DNA of 64,000 bases, taken from contig NZ_LMSC01000007.1 in NCBI RefSeq assembly GCF_001428025.1, positions 552,448 through 616,447 of the forward strand, written 5' to 3'. The notes beneath the pieces were generated by a model. The model was given only the letters and a program-made list of their open reading frames with translations. It was not told the DNA's origin and ran no database searches. Below are positions 16,571 to 25,465 of the stretch, one piece after another. The DNA comes from Phycicoccus sp. Soil748. GTDB lineage: Bacteria > Actinomycetota > Actinomycetes > Actinomycetales > Dermatophilaceae. Made by a program: the position numbers and the translations under genes. Positions within the stretch are counted from its first letter, which is position 1. Every line of letters starts with the position of its first letter.

Positions 16571-16594
16571 CCGCGGAGTGGTGCCGCTCCGCGG
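16571..16594 (+). terminator. hairpin after leuS
   Basis: CCGCGGAG (16571-16578) and CTCCGCGG (16587-16594) form an 8-bp stem with an 8-base loop, 24 bases after the leuS stop and just before the degV promoter. There is no T-run. Confidence 0.55.
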
Positions 16595-16619
16595 CGCCGG
16601 CGACCGGTAGCCTGCGCTC

Positions 16620-17471
16620 GTGAACGTCGCGATCGTCACCGACTCCACGGCGTACCTGCCGCAGTCCGTCGTGGCCGAGCACGGCATCGAGGTCGTGCCG
16701 CTGCACGTCGTGATCGGCGGCACCGAGTTCAGTGAGGGCGTCGACGTCACGACCGCCGAGGTCGCGGTGGCGCTGCGCTCCTTCCGGCCGGTGTCGACGT
16801 CACGGCCGTCGCCGCAAGCGTTCCTGGAGGCCTACGAGCGGGCGGCCGCCGCCGGGGCGGAGGCCATCGTCTCGGTCCACATCTCGGCCGACATGTCCTC
16901 CACCGTCGAGTCGGCCCACCTCGCAGCACAGCAGTCGCCGGTCCCTGTGACCGTGGTCGACTCGAGGTCGCTCGGCATGGCGATGGGGTACGGCGTGGTA
17001 TCTGGCGCCGAGGCCGCGGCCAGTGGCGCGTCCGCGGAAGACGTTGCGGGAGTAGTGCTCTCGCGCTCGGTGGCATCGAAGGTGGTGTTCTACGTCGACA
17101 CCCTGGAGCACCTGAGGCGCGGTGGCCGGATCGGGTCGGCATCCGCGTTCCTCGGCTCGGCGCTGGCGATCAAGCCGATCCTCGAGCTCGCCGACGGGCA
17201 CATCCGTCCGCTGGAGAAGGTGCGCACCTCCTCGCGCGCGCTGGCCCGGCTCGAGGAGATCGCGGTCGGTGCTGCGGAGGCCGCGGAGCACGGTGTCGAC
17301 ATCGCCGTGCACCACCTCGACTCGGCCACCCGCGCCGAGGACCTCGCAGCGCGGCTGCGCGACCGCGTCCCGACGGCGCACGAGGTGACGGTCGTGGAGC
17401 TCGGTGCCGTCGTCGGCGCCCACGTCGGGCCCGGGACGCTGGCGGTCGCCGTGTCGCCACGGACGGCCTGA
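16620..17471 (+). CDS. DegV family protein (fatty-acid-binding)
   Basis: A 283-residue DegV protein: VAIVTDSTAYLPQSVVAEHGIEVVPLHV at the N-terminus with the conserved TDST, TSRPSPQAFLEAYERA, and the C-domain GGRIGSASAFLGSALAIKPIL, which encloses a bound long-chain fatty acid. Relatives (FakB) present acyl groups to the kinase FakA; no FakA is nearby. The start GTG 16620 lies 6 bases after TAGCCT (16608-16613), so the transcript is probably leaderless. The following plsY-like gene is 10 bases away, so the two form a lipid-related pair. Confidence 0.9.
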   Translation: MNVAIVTDSTAYLPQSVVAEHGIEVVPLHVVIGGTEFSEGVDVTTAEVAVALRSFRPVSTSRPSPQAFLEAYERAAAAGAEAIVSVHISADMSSTVESAHLAAQQSPVPVTVVDSRSLGMAMGYGVVSGAEAAASGASAEDVAGVVLSRSVASKVVFYVDTLEHLRRGGRIGSASAFLGSALAIKPILELADGHIRPLEKVRTSSRALARLEEIAVGAAEAAEHGVDIAVHHLDSATRAEDLAARLRDRVPTAHEVTVVELGAVVGAHVGPGTLAVAVSPRTA

Positions 17472-17481
17472 GGCGGGCGTG

Positions 17482-18114
17482 GTGAGCGTCGGTCACGCGT
17501 CGTTCTGGGAGCTGGCCGAGGTGCCCGTGGCATCGGCGGTCGCGTTCGTCGTCGGGGCGGTCAACCCCGCCACGATCCTCGCCCGGATCCTCGGCAAGGA
17601 CCTGCGCCACACCGGCTCCGGCAACCCGGGCGCGACCAACGCCGGCCGGGTCCTCGGCCCTCGCTGGGGAGTCGTCGTCGGTGTCCTCGACGTCCTCAAG
17701 GGCCTGCTGCCCGTGGTCCTCGCGCAGCACCTCTTCGGCACCGTCACCGCCCTGTGCGTCGGGCTCGCGGTGGTGCTGGGACATATCTGGTCGCCGTTCC
17801 TCAAGGGCCAGGGCGGCAAGGGCGTGGCCACCTCGCTCGGGGCGATCCTGGCGGTCGAGCCGTGGTTCGGCCTGGTCATGGTGGTCGTCTTCGTGCTGCT
17901 CGTCTGGCGGCTGCGGTGGGTGGCTGGGGCGTCGGTGTCGGCGTGCATGCTGCTGTTCCTGCTGGGGCTGCTCTCGTGGGCGCGGTGGGTGCCCTTCGGG
18001 TCCCGCGACACCGGGGCGTGGTGCGTCGTGGTGGCCCTGCTCGTGATCTACCGCCACCGGCGCAACATCGAGCTGTGGGTCTCCGCCCGGCGAGGGAGCT
18101 CCTCGGCCGCCTGA
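17482..18114 (+). CDS. plsY: glycerol-3-phosphate acyltransferase PlsY
   Basis: An integral membrane enzyme that acylates glycerol 3-phosphate from acyl-phosphate, the first step of phospholipid synthesis in many bacteria. The 210-residue protein has five to six membrane helices and the PlsY motifs GSGNPGATNAGRVLG, GHIWSPFLKGQGGKGVATSLG and a C-terminal VIYRHRRNIELW. The serine/arginine loop (motif 1) is shortened. GTG 17482 is preferred; GTG 17479 directly before it is also in frame. Ten bases after the fatty-acid-binding DegV gene, so substrate supply and use may be coordinated. Confidence 0.85.
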   Translation: MSVGHASFWELAEVPVASAVAFVVGAVNPATILARILGKDLRHTGSGNPGATNAGRVLGPRWGVVVGVLDVLKGLLPVVLAQHLFGTVTALCVGLAVVLGHIWSPFLKGQGGKGVATSLGAILAVEPWFGLVMVVVFVLLVWRLRWVAGASVSACMLLFLLGLLSWARWVPFGSRDTGAWCVVVALLVIYRHRRNIELWVSARRGSSSAA

Positions 18115-18227
18115 TCGGTTCGCGCTCGGTAAGTCGACGCGGGGCCGGGGCCGTCCACAGCCGGCGCTGCGTGCGTTCGTCGTCCACAACGCCGGGCGGC
18201 GTCGTCGTTCGCCGACGAGACCTTTCC

Positions 18228-18233
18228 TAGCGT
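18228..18233 (+). promoter_or_regulatory. -10 element of comEA, leaderless
   Basis: TAGCGT ends 6 bases before ATG 18240. A DnaA-box-like TCGTCCACA lies at 18179-18187 just upstream. Confidence 0.5.
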
Positions 18234-18239
18234 GCCGGT

Positions 18240-19379
18240 ATGCCGTTGCGTCGTCGTCCGCCCGAGCCCTCACCCCGCGTCCGCCGCCTGCTCGACGGCT
18301 CGGCGACTGCACCCCCGACGCCACAGGTGGCCCAGCCGGGGGCGGGCGCCGCGGACTCGTCGCGCACGCAGCCCTCGCCCTTGCCCTCGCCACGTTCCGT
18401 CCCCGAACCGGGGTCGCCACGGCTCGTCCCCGAGCCGGGCGCGGAGGTGGTCCCGTGGCAGCCGGCTCGGTCATGGATCGAGGCGGTCGACCCGGTGGGG
18501 GAGGGCCCGAGCTCGGGCCCCCACCCGTCGCCCGGCCGCGGTCGACCCACCGCCACGACCGAGCGACCACGTGACACGCGTTCGGGCCGCCACCGCCGGC
18601 CGATGCCGCCCGGGCCACGACTGCTCACCCTGCCGTCGTCGCTCGTCGGCGCCCGCCTCAGCGCACCGAGGGCCGCCGTGCTCGGCCTCGTGGTCGTCGT
18701 GGCGGTGGCGGCTGCCGGGTTCGGCGTCCGCGTCGCCTGGGCACGGGCAGCCAGTGCACCGCAGGTGGTGGCTCCTGCCCAGCCGGGATCCGCCCTGGTC
18801 AGCCACTCCGCGGGTGGCAGCACGGCGTTCGCGTCCTCGGCGACGGCGTCGGGAGGTGGCGGGCCGCCTGCAGGGTCCACCGGGTCCACGGGGTCCGCAG
18901 CTGGCGGCGTCACGGTGCACGTGGTGGGTCAGGTCAAGAAGCCGGGGGTGTTCCGGCTGGCCGTCGGAGCGCGGGTGGCCGATGCGGTGGCGAAGGCGGG
19001 TGGGGCACTCAAGGGTGCAGACCTGGCGTCCGTCAACCTCGCTCGGGTGCTCGCTGACGGCGAGCAGGTCCGTATACCCAAGCCGGGCGAGGTGGTGGCT
19101 TCTGCACCGGGCGCGGGTGGGCCGGGAGCAGGCTCCGCCGGAGGAGGCGGCTCTGGCGGCGGTCCTGCTGCAGCCGGTGGCGTGGGCGGCAGGCTCGACC
19201 TCAACTCGGCCACTGCCGCCCAGCTCGAGGAGCTGCCCGGAGTGGGTCCGGTGCTGGCCCAGCGCATCGTCGACTGGCGCACCGAGCACGGACGCTTCGC
19301 CTCGGTCGACGAGCTGGGTGAGGTGAGCGGGATCGGGGAGAAGATCTTCGCCGAGCTGCAACCGAAGGTGAGCGTCTGA
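18240..19379 (+). CDS. comEA: ComEA family DNA-binding competence protein
   Basis: A 379-residue membrane-anchored DNA receptor. A long disordered proline/arginine-rich cytoplasmic region (1-120) precedes one membrane helix (AAVLGLVVVVAVAAAGFGVRVAWA, about 137-160), a SLBB domain (VHVVGQVKKPGVFRL to EQVRIPKPGE), a Gly/Ala linker and a C-terminal helix-hairpin-helix pair (LDLNSATAAQLEELPGVGPVLAQRIVDW; EVSGIGEKIFAELQPKV) that binds duplex DNA. The stop overlaps the comEC start (TGATG), so they are coupled. The N-terminal region is longer than in Bacillus ComEA, as usual in Actinobacteria. Confidence 0.9.
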   Translation: MPLRRRPPEPSPRVRRLLDGSATAPPTPQVAQPGAGAADSSRTQPSPLPSPRSVPEPGSPRLVPEPGAEVVPWQPARSWIEAVDPVGEGPSSGPHPSPGRGRPTATTERPRDTRSGRHRRPMPPGPRLLTLPSSLVGARLSAPRAAVLGLVVVVAVAAAGFGVRVAWARAASAPQVVAPAQPGSALVSHSAGGSTAFASSATASGGGGPPAGSTGSTGSAAGGVTVHVVGQVKKPGVFRLAVGARVADAVAKAGGALKGADLASVNLARVLADGEQVRIPKPGEVVASAPGAGGPGAGSAGGGGSGGGPAAAGGVGGRLDLNSATAAQLEELPGVGPVLAQRIVDWRTEHGRFASVDELGEVSGIGEKIFAELQPKVSV

Positions 19380-21805
19380 TGCCACCCGACGCCGCGCTCA
19401 CCTCTGCGACATCCGGCACGGTGGCACCCGACGGCCTGCCCGCCCCGGTCCTCGACCTGCGTCTGCTCCTGCCCGCCCTGGTCGCCTGGTCGGTGTCGGC
19501 CCTGACCTTAGGGCTGCGTCCGGTGCTCCTCGTGGGGCTCGCCGGCGTCTCGATGCTGGTGTCCGTCAGCGCACTCCTGGTCGGGCTTCGCGTGCACCGC
19601 CGCAGTCGTCCCGGATCGCAGCACCCGGGTGTGGTCGTTGCCCTGTCGGCGGGCACGGTCGCGCTGGCGCTGCTGGCCACGGCTGGGCACCAGGCCGTGC
19701 GGAGGGCAGGGCCGCTGGAGGACCTCGCGCACCGCCATGCAGCGGTCGTGGTGCGGGGCGTCGTCGCGAGCGACCCGGTGGTGCTGACCCAGGCCGGTCG
19801 CGACGGGGTCACCGTGCGCTTCAGGATGGAGGTGCACCAGGTCACCGCACGGGGCGCCACGGCCCGCGTGTCGACGCCCGTCCTGGTCGTCGGGGACGAG
19901 CGTTGGCGCTCGGTGGCCTGGCGGTCGGGCCTCGAGCTGCACGGCAAGCTCGTCGTGGCCGAACCCGGCGACGACGTCGTCGCGGTCGTGCACCCGTCAG
20001 GCAGCCCCGCCACGACCGCGCGGCCCGGGTGGGTCGCCCGAGGGGCCGAGCACCTGCGCGCCGGGTTGCGATCCGCCGCGTCACCACTGCCTGCGGACGC
20101 GCGAGGACTGTTGCCGGCCCTGGTGATCGGTGACACGAGCCGTACGCCACCTGAGCTCACCGAGGCCATGCTGGCGACGGGGATGACCCACCTGGCTGCG
20201 GTGTCCGGGAGCAACGTCGCCATCATCCTGGCGTTCGCGCTCGGGGGTGCTGGTCTGCTCGGCGTACGTCGCCGGTGGCGACCGGTCGTGGCTGTGGTCG
20301 TCCTCGCCGGGTTCGTGGTGCTGGCCCGACCCGAACCGAGCGTCATCAGGGCGGCGACGATGGGAGCCATCGGGCTCATCGGTCTGAGCCGGTCGCGGCG
20401 GGCGGCGGGGATCCCGGTGCTGTCGGCGGCTGTCGTCGTGCTGCTGGTCGTCGACCCGTGGCTGAGCCGCTCGTTCGGTTTCGCCCTCTCGACACTCGCC
20501 ACCCTCGGGCTGCTGCTCTTCACGCGAAGCTGGGGCGAGGCGATCGGACGACGCCTGCCGGCGCGGATCCGTTCGTGGGGCCCGGCGTTCGCGATTCCCG
20601 TTGCAGCACAGGCGATGTGCGCGCCGGTGGTCGTGCTCCTGCAGGGGAGCGTCTCGGTGGTGGGCGTGCTGGCCAACCTGCTGGCAGCCCCCATGGTGGC
20701 TCCGGCCACGGTGTCAGGTGTCGCCGCGGCCGTGGTGGCTCCGGTGTGGCCGGGGGGCGCGACCGCTCTGTGCTGGGTCGGCGCGTTGCCAGCCCTGGGG
20801 ATCGCCTGGGTGGCCCGGTCCTGTGCCACCCTGCCCGGTGGGACGCTGCCGTGGCCGGATGGTGCGCCTGGTGCCTTCCTGCTCACCGGTGTGACGGTGT
20901 TCGTCATCGTGTCCGGACGGTGGTGGGTGCACCGGGTGCGGGTGCGCCCCGTCGCCTCCTTGGCCGCCTGCGTGCTCGTCGTGGCGGCCGCCGCGCCCAC
21001 CTCGTCCGCGACGTGGCCCGCACCCGGTTGGCGCTTCGTGGCCTGCGACGTGGGCCAGGGCGACGGCCTCGTCCTCGCGACGCAGCCCCGCCACGCCGTG
21101 CTGGTCGACGCAGGGCCTGACCCGGCAGCGATCAACGCCTGCCTTCGCCGCCTCCACATCGCGGTGCTGGACTCGGTGGTGCTCACCCACCTGCACGCCG
21201 ACCACGTCGACGGCCTGCCGGGCGCCATCGCCGGACGCGAGGTGCGTGAGGTGCTCACCACCCCCGTCCACGAACCCGACTACCAGTGGGAGGAGGTGCA
21301 GCGGTGGGCAGGGGCTCGCGGCATACCCGTCCGTGCGGTGTCCGCCGGCGACCACCTCGCCTGGACCGGTGTGACGGCCGACGTCTGGTGGCCGCAGCGG
21401 CGCATCTCTAGCGGGTCGGTACCCAACAACGCCAGCGTCGTGCTGGCGGTGCGGTCGGGCCCGGTCGACCTGCTGCTGCTCGGCGACGTGGAGCACGAGG
21501 CGGCCCACGCGGTGCTGCTGGAGCTGCGGCGCGATCCCGCGATGGAGGCCGAGGCGGGACGGTTCGACGTCGTGAAGGTGGCTCACCACGGCTCGGGCAA
21601 CCTCGACGAGGACCTGCTTGCCGAGGTTGCTGCGCCCGTCGCCGTCATCAGCGTCGGCAAGGACAACGACTACGGCCACCCGTCACCGAAGGCGCTGGAG
21701 GTGTTGCGCCGCAACGGGTATGCCGTGTTCCGCACCGACCAGCGTGGCGACGTGGCCGTCGTGTCGCAGGACCAGGACGTGGGGGTGACCTGGCGACGAC
21801 GGTGA
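19379..21805 (+). CDS. comEC: ComEC/Rec2 DNA uptake channel
   Basis: An 808-residue polytopic membrane protein that carries single-stranded DNA into the cytoplasm. Order: N-terminal helices and OB-like periplasmic domain, the Competence domain (DTSRTPPELTEAMLATGMTHLAAVSGSNVAIILAFA and following helices), then a C-terminal metallo-beta-lactamase-like domain with GQGDGLVLAT, VLTHLHADHVDGLPGA and HHGSGNLDEDLL, thought to be a nuclease. Metal ligands are all present. In many Actinobacteria holA follows comEC; here a convergent LysR gene follows instead. Confidence 0.93.
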   Translation: MPPDAALTSATSGTVAPDGLPAPVLDLRLLLPALVAWSVSALTLGLRPVLLVGLAGVSMLVSVSALLVGLRVHRRSRPGSQHPGVVVALSAGTVALALLATAGHQAVRRAGPLEDLAHRHAAVVVRGVVASDPVVLTQAGRDGVTVRFRMEVHQVTARGATARVSTPVLVVGDERWRSVAWRSGLELHGKLVVAEPGDDVVAVVHPSGSPATTARPGWVARGAEHLRAGLRSAASPLPADARGLLPALVIGDTSRTPPELTEAMLATGMTHLAAVSGSNVAIILAFALGGAGLLGVRRRWRPVVAVVVLAGFVVLARPEPSVIRAATMGAIGLIGLSRSRRAAGIPVLSAAVVVLLVVDPWLSRSFGFALSTLATLGLLLFTRSWGEAIGRRLPARIRSWGPAFAIPVAAQAMCAPVVVLLQGSVSVVGVLANLLAAPMVAPATVSGVAAAVVAPVWPGGATALCWVGALPALGIAWVARSCATLPGGTLPWPDGAPGAFLLTGVTVFVIVSGRWWVHRVRVRPVASLAACVLVVAAAAPTSSATWPAPGWRFVACDVGQGDGLVLATQPRHAVLVDAGPDPAAINACLRRLHIAVLDSVVLTHLHADHVDGLPGAIAGREVREVLTTPVHEPDYQWEEVQRWAGARGIPVRAVSAGDHLAWTGVTADVWWPQRRISSGSVPNNASVVLAVRSGPVDLLLLGDVEHEAAHAVLLELRRDPAMEAEAGRFDVVKVAHHGSGNLDEDLLAEVAAPVAVISVGKDNDYGHPSPKALEVLRRNGYAVFRTDQRGDVAVVSQDQDVGVTWRRR

Positions 21806-21850
21806 ACGGCGATCAGCGCCTGTGAAGGAGGGTTGGCGGTGTCCGGTCGG

Positions 21851-22780
21851 TCAGTTGCTGGCGAGGACCCGGGGCGTGGCCTTGGCCGCTTCGCAGAGCG
21901 CCTCGATGGTGGCCTGGACTGCGGGCACCCGCTGGAGGTCGGCGGTGGTGACGACGCTGATCGTGCGCCGGGAGGCGGGCGTCATGGGGAGTGTCACGAC
22001 GTCGTGGTGGTGGGCAGTGCGCAGGATCAGGTCGGGGATCAGCGCCACGCCCAGGCCCTCGGCGACCAGGCCCAGCACTGCCACGTAGTCCTCGGTCTCG
22101 AACCCCACGTGCGGCGAGAAGCCCTCGTTGGCGCACATCTGCAGGAGGTGGCCACGACAGCGGGGACAGCCGGCGATCCAGTTCTCCTGCGCCAGGGCGG
22201 AGAGCTCGAGGCTGTCGCGGTCGGCCAGCGGGTGCGAACGCGGGAGCGCGAGCCGCACCTCGTCGTCGAGCAGCTTGTGCGTCACGAAGAGGTCCATGTC
22301 CTCCTCGCCACGACCCACGTCGGTGCCCTCGTAGGCGAACGCGACTGCGAGGTCGCACTCGCCGGCCTTGAGTGCGGCGAGGGACTCCGGGGGCTCGGCT
22401 TCGGTGAAGGTGACCTGCACGTCGGGGAAACGCTGCTTGACCAGGGCCAGGGCGCGGGGGACGAGGGTGGCCGAGCTCGACGGGAACGCCATCAGCCGCA
22501 CCCGTCCGGCGCGCAGGCCCGCGATGGCGGCGACCTCCTCCTCGGCTGCGTCGAGGGCGGAGAGGACGGCCACGGCGTGGCGCGCGAGGACCTGACCGGC
22601 CTCGGTGAGCCGGACGTTGCGGCCGACGCGCTCGACGAGGACGGTGCCGGTCCGCTGCTCGAGGCGACGCACCATCTGTGAGATGGCGGGCTGGGAGTAG
22701 CCCAGGGCCAGGGCGGCGCCGGTGAAGCTCCCCTCGTCGGAGATCGCCTTCATCACGCGGAGACCAGCAGCGTCGATCAT
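21851..22780 (-). CDS. LysR family transcriptional regulator
   Basis: A 309-residue LysR regulator. The N-terminal winged helix is LRVMKAISDEGSFTGAALALGYSQPAISQMVRRLE; a C-terminal effector-binding domain follows, with a cysteine-bearing segment AGCPRCRGHLLQMC that might be redox-sensitive. ATG 22780 was chosen over the upstream ATG 22792 because TATGCT (22793-22788) lies 7 bases before it. Divergent from the sirtuin gene with a LysR-type dyad (22791-22805) over its own -10, suggesting autorepression and perhaps control of the sirtuin. Confidence 0.88.
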   Translation of the reverse strand: MIDAAGLRVMKAISDEGSFTGAALALGYSQPAISQMVRRLEQRTGTVLVERVGRNVRLTEAGQVLARHAVAVLSALDAAEEEVAAIAGLRAGRVRLMAFPSSSATLVPRALALVKQRFPDVQVTFTEAEPPESLAALKAGECDLAVAFAYEGTDVGRGEEDMDLFVTHKLLDDEVRLALPRSHPLADRDSLELSALAQENWIAGCPRCRGHLLQMCANEGFSPHVGFETEDYVAVLGLVAEGLGVALIPDLILRTAHHHDVVTLPMTPASRRTISVVTTADLQRVPAVQATIEALCEAAKATPRVLASN

Positions 22781-22787
22781 GAGGCCA

Positions 22788-22805
22788 AGCATAACGGCCG
22801 GTTAT
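22788..22805 (-). promoter_or_regulatory. LysR -10 element with overlapping T-N11-A dyad
   Basis: TATGCT (22793-22788) is 7 bases before ATG 22780. The dyad ATAAC-GGCCG-GTTAT at 22791-22805 fits the T-N11-A LysR box and overlaps the -10. Confidence 0.55.
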
Positions 22806-22912
22806 CGCTGCACCTAGATCTTGCCGCAGCCGTGATGGATCCGCTGCGAACGAGACGCCCCGGGCTCGGTCGCCGGTGGGCGGCTCGCCGGGCCACCTGC
22901 GTGAGCCCCACG

Positions 22913-22918
22913 TAACCT
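22913..22918 (+). promoter_or_regulatory. -10 element deciding the sirtuin start
   Basis: TAACCT lies directly before GTG 22919 but 6 bases before GTG 22925. The usual leaderless spacing favours 22925. Confidence 0.5.
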
Positions 22919-22924
22919 GTGCTG

Positions 22925-23809
22925 GTGACCGACGTGACGCAGGCGCACCCTCCGCAGCCCGGGTACGCGCTCGACGGCACCACCAGCCCGGCCGTCCTCG
23001 GTGCCGTCGCCGACCTCATCGAACGCCGTCGTGTCCTGACGCTCACGGGCGCCGGCATCTCCACCGAGTCCGGCATCCCCGACTACCGCGGCCCCGACGG
23101 CAAGCGCCGGGTGACTCCGATGCAGTACGCCGAGTTCGTCCGCTCCTCCCAGGCCCGGCAGCGCTACTGGGCCCGAAGCTACGTCGGCTGGCAGCGCTTC
23201 AACCTGGCCCGGCCCAACACCGGACACGAGGCCGTCGCCGCCCTGCAGCGAGCCGGCGCGCTGGGTCCGGTCATCACCCAGAACGTCGACGGGCTCCACC
23301 AGTCCGCCGGTGCCTCCGACGTCACCGAGCTGCACGGCGCGCTCGCCCGCGTGGTCTGCCTGACGTGTGGCGACCGCTCGAGCCGGTGGGACCTCGACGA
23401 GCGGATGCGGCTCACCAACCCCACCTTCGAGGTGACCAGCAACGAGATCCGGCCCGACGGCGACATCGCCCTCAACGAGCTCGACGTCGCCGACTTCGTG
23501 GTGCCGCGCTGCCTCGTCTGCGGGCAGGACACCCTCAAGCCCGACGTGGTGTTCTTCGGCGAGTCAGTGCCGAAACCGTTGGTGGAACACTGTTTTCGCC
23601 TCACCGAGGAGGCCGAGGTGCTGCTCGTCCTGGGGTCGAGCCTCAAGGTCATGAGCGGCTACCGGTTCGTGCGGCGGGCAGCCGCCCGGGGCATCCCGGT
23701 CGTCATCATCACCCGGGGGGCGACCCGCGGCGACGGCGAGGCGACCCTGCAGCTCGACGCCCCGCTCGGTCCGACGCTCACCGAGCTGGTCAGGCTGCTG
23801 GCCGCCTAG
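22925..23809 (+). CDS. NAD-dependent protein deacylase, sirtuin family
   Basis: A 294-residue sirtuin that removes acyl groups from lysine with NAD. Motifs: [18 protein letters not shown] (NAD-binding GAGxS and the FR/YR loop), [13 protein letters not shown], catalytic His in [11 protein letters not shown], zinc cysteines as CLTCG and [14 protein letters not shown], and [18 protein letters not shown] 22925 starts 6 bases after TAACCT. The sequence resembles the larger bacterial-mitochondrial class II (SIRT4-like) proteins. The stop region overlaps the convergent methyltransferase gene by 20 bases. Confidence 0.9.
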   Translation: MTDVTQAHPPQPGYALDGTTSPAVLGAVADLIERRRVLTLTGAGISTESGIPDYRGPDGKRRVTPMQYAEFVRSSQARQRYWARSYVGWQRFNLARPNTGHEAVAALQRAGALGPVITQNVDGLHQSAGASDVTELHGALARVVCLTCGDRSSRWDLDERMRLTNPTFEVTSNEIRPDGDIALNELDVADFVVPRCLVCGQDTLKPDVVFFGESVPKPLVEHCFRLTEEAEVLLVLGSSLKVMSGYRFVRRAAARGIPVVIITRGATRGDGEATLQLDAPLGPTLTELVRLLAA

Positions 23810-24377
23810 CGACGAGGACGGCGTCGATCGCGTCACCGCCCTCCGTGTGCCGCACGAGCTCCTCGCAGCGCTCGACGTGCAGGTCCTCGGACGCGGCACG
23901 AAGTTCGTCGAGGGTGTGGAGGAGCGCCGGGTCCTGAGGACCACCGACGCCGTCGGTGAGGTTCCGCAAGGCATGACCGACGACGACGAGGGCGCCGCCC
24001 GGCGCGAGCCAGCGCCGGCACCGACCGAGGACGTCCTCGGGCAGGTGGAGGTAGGCGACCAGCACCAGGTCGTAGAGAACGCCCGGCGACGGTTGCCACG
24101 AACGCGCGTCCGCGACCGCCCAGTCGACGGCGAGCCCGCGTCGGGTCGCCTCGGACTCGCCCTTGCCGAGCCCCACCGCGGAGAAGTCGACCGCCGTCAC
24201 CCGCCAGCCCAGCGATGCCAGCCAGATGGCGTGCCGCCCCTCACCGGCCCCGAGGTCCAGGGCTCGACCCGGCGGCCAGGGGGAGACGATCCGCTCGACC
24301 TCCGCGTTGGGGCCGGCGCTCCACACCCGGTCGCTGGCTGCATACCGCTCGTCCCACATCCGCTGCCGGTCCGTCAT
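23790..24377 (-). CDS. SAM-dependent methyltransferase (class I)
   Basis: A 195-residue class I methyltransferase: [18 protein letters not shown] at the N-terminus, the SAM-binding [42 protein letters not shown], and a terminal beta hairpin. The N-terminus is like that of TehB and tellurite/thiopurine-type methyltransferases, but the acceptor cannot be named. Its 3' end overlaps the sirtuin gene by 20 bases. It is divergent from the GNAT gene across 18 bases, and the same hexamer TAGCAT/ATGCTA lies in the gap. Confidence 0.85.
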   Translation of the reverse strand: MTDRQRMWDERYAASDRVWSAGPNAEVERIVSPWPPGRALDLGAGEGRHAIWLASLGWRVTAVDFSAVGLGKGESEATRRGLAVDWAVADARSWQPSPGVLYDLVLVAYLHLPEDVLGRCRRWLAPGGALVVVGHALRNLTDGVGGPQDPALLHTLDELRAASEDLHVERCEELVRHTEGGDAIDAVLVARRPAA

Positions 24378-24395
24378 CCCCCTAGCATCGCCGAT

Positions 24396-24953
24396 ATGAG
24401 CCCGGCCGCCACCGCGATCACCGTCCGCGACGCCCTCGACACCGACGTGCCGGCGATGGCCGCGATCTACGACGAGCAGGCGCGCACCACGGTGGCGACG
24501 TTCGACACCGAACCGCGGGGCGCGGCATACCTGGGGGAGAAGGTCGCTGGCGCGGGGGAGTGCGATCTCGTCCTCGTCGCGACGCGTGACGACGAGGTGC
24601 TCGGCTACGCCTTCTCCGGGCCGTTCCGCCCTCGCCCCGCGTACGACGGGACCAAGGAGGTGTCGGTCTACCTCGCGGAGGGCGCGCGTGGCCTGGGCGT
24701 CGCGTCGCAGCTGTACTGCGCGCTGCTCGGCCGGCTCGACGCGCACCCCGGCGTGCACACCCAGGTCGCGGTCATCGCGCTGCCCAACGACGCGAGCATC
24801 GCGCTGCACCGCCGGTTCGGGTTCGAGCAGGTGGGGGTGCTGCGCGAGGTGGGGCACAAGTTCGGCCGCTACGTGGACACCGCCTGGTACCAGCGCCTGC
24901 TGCCTGACGAGGGCGCCGCGCACACCGTGTCGGGGACCAGCGGCGAGGGCTGA
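24396..24953 (+). CDS. GNAT family N-acetyltransferase (phosphinothricin acetyltransferase-like)
   Basis: A 185-residue acetyltransferase: ITVRDALDTDVPAMAAIYDEQARTT at the N-terminus and VSVYLAEGARGLGVASQLYCALLGRL with the acetyl-CoA-binding GxGxA pattern (RGLGVAS), then NDASIALHRRFGFEQVGVLREVGHKFGRYVDTAWYQRLL, the Pat/YncA-type C-terminus. Such enzymes acetylate phosphinothricin, methionine sulfoximine or sulfone. The substrate is inference. TAGCAT (24383-24388) is 7 bases before ATG 24396, so the mRNA is probably leaderless. Confidence 0.87.
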   Translation: MSPAATAITVRDALDTDVPAMAAIYDEQARTTVATFDTEPRGAAYLGEKVAGAGECDLVLVATRDDEVLGYAFSGPFRPRPAYDGTKEVSVYLAEGARGLGVASQLYCALLGRLDAHPGVHTQVAVIALPNDASIALHRRFGFEQVGVLREVGHKFGRYVDTAWYQRLLPDEGAAHTVSGTSGEG

Positions 24954-25045
24954 CGAAGGTCCACCTCGCCTCGGCCGAACGACCACTGGCGTGTCGCGGC
25001 GGGCCTTGGCACGCTCGTAGCAACCGAGCACACAGGGAGGCCGGT

Positions 25046-25459
25046 ATGGGAGCTGCCGGAACAGGGCCGTTCGAGAACGACGACGCGCTCGACTTCCTCG
25101 ACACCCTCGAGGAGGCCGGACCCGACGAGCGCCGCGCCCAGGTGGAGCGAGCCATGGGGCGCGTGGTGCGGTCGGACGGCTACATCGAGGCGCCGGAGAT
25201 GGCCGAGGCCATCGCGGCCGCGGTCGTCGTAGCCGCCTGCGACGACCCGGAGAGCGTCGTCGCCGAGCGCTACGTGCCGCGTTGGGTGGAGGAGGAGCCG
25301 CTTGAGGTCGACGAGCGCCTCGAGGACCTCGCCACCGCGGCGCTGCACCGGGCGCTGCGGCCCGACGACAACGAGTGGTGGGAGCTGTGGGACGAGGCCC
25401 GCGCCACCGACGACATCACCCAGCGCCTGAGCAGGTACCTCGAGACGCTGGGCGACTGA
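25046..25459 (+). CDS. DUF4259 domain protein
   Basis: A 137-residue acidic protein starting MGAAGTGPFENDDALDFLDTL, the hallmark of DUF4259 (MGxWGxGPFxNDxAxDW). The rest is helical with DNEWWELWDEA near the end. The family has no known function and is common in actinobacteria. AGGGAGG lies 6 bases before the ATG. It converges on lexA with only 6 bases between stops. Confidence 0.8.
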   Translation: MGAAGTGPFENDDALDFLDTLEEAGPDERRAQVERAMGRVVRSDGYIEAPEMAEAIAAAVVVAACDDPESVVAERYVPRWVEEEPLEVDERLEDLATAALHRALRPDDNEWWELWDEARATDDITQRLSRYLETLGD

Positions 25460-25465
25460 CGCTGC

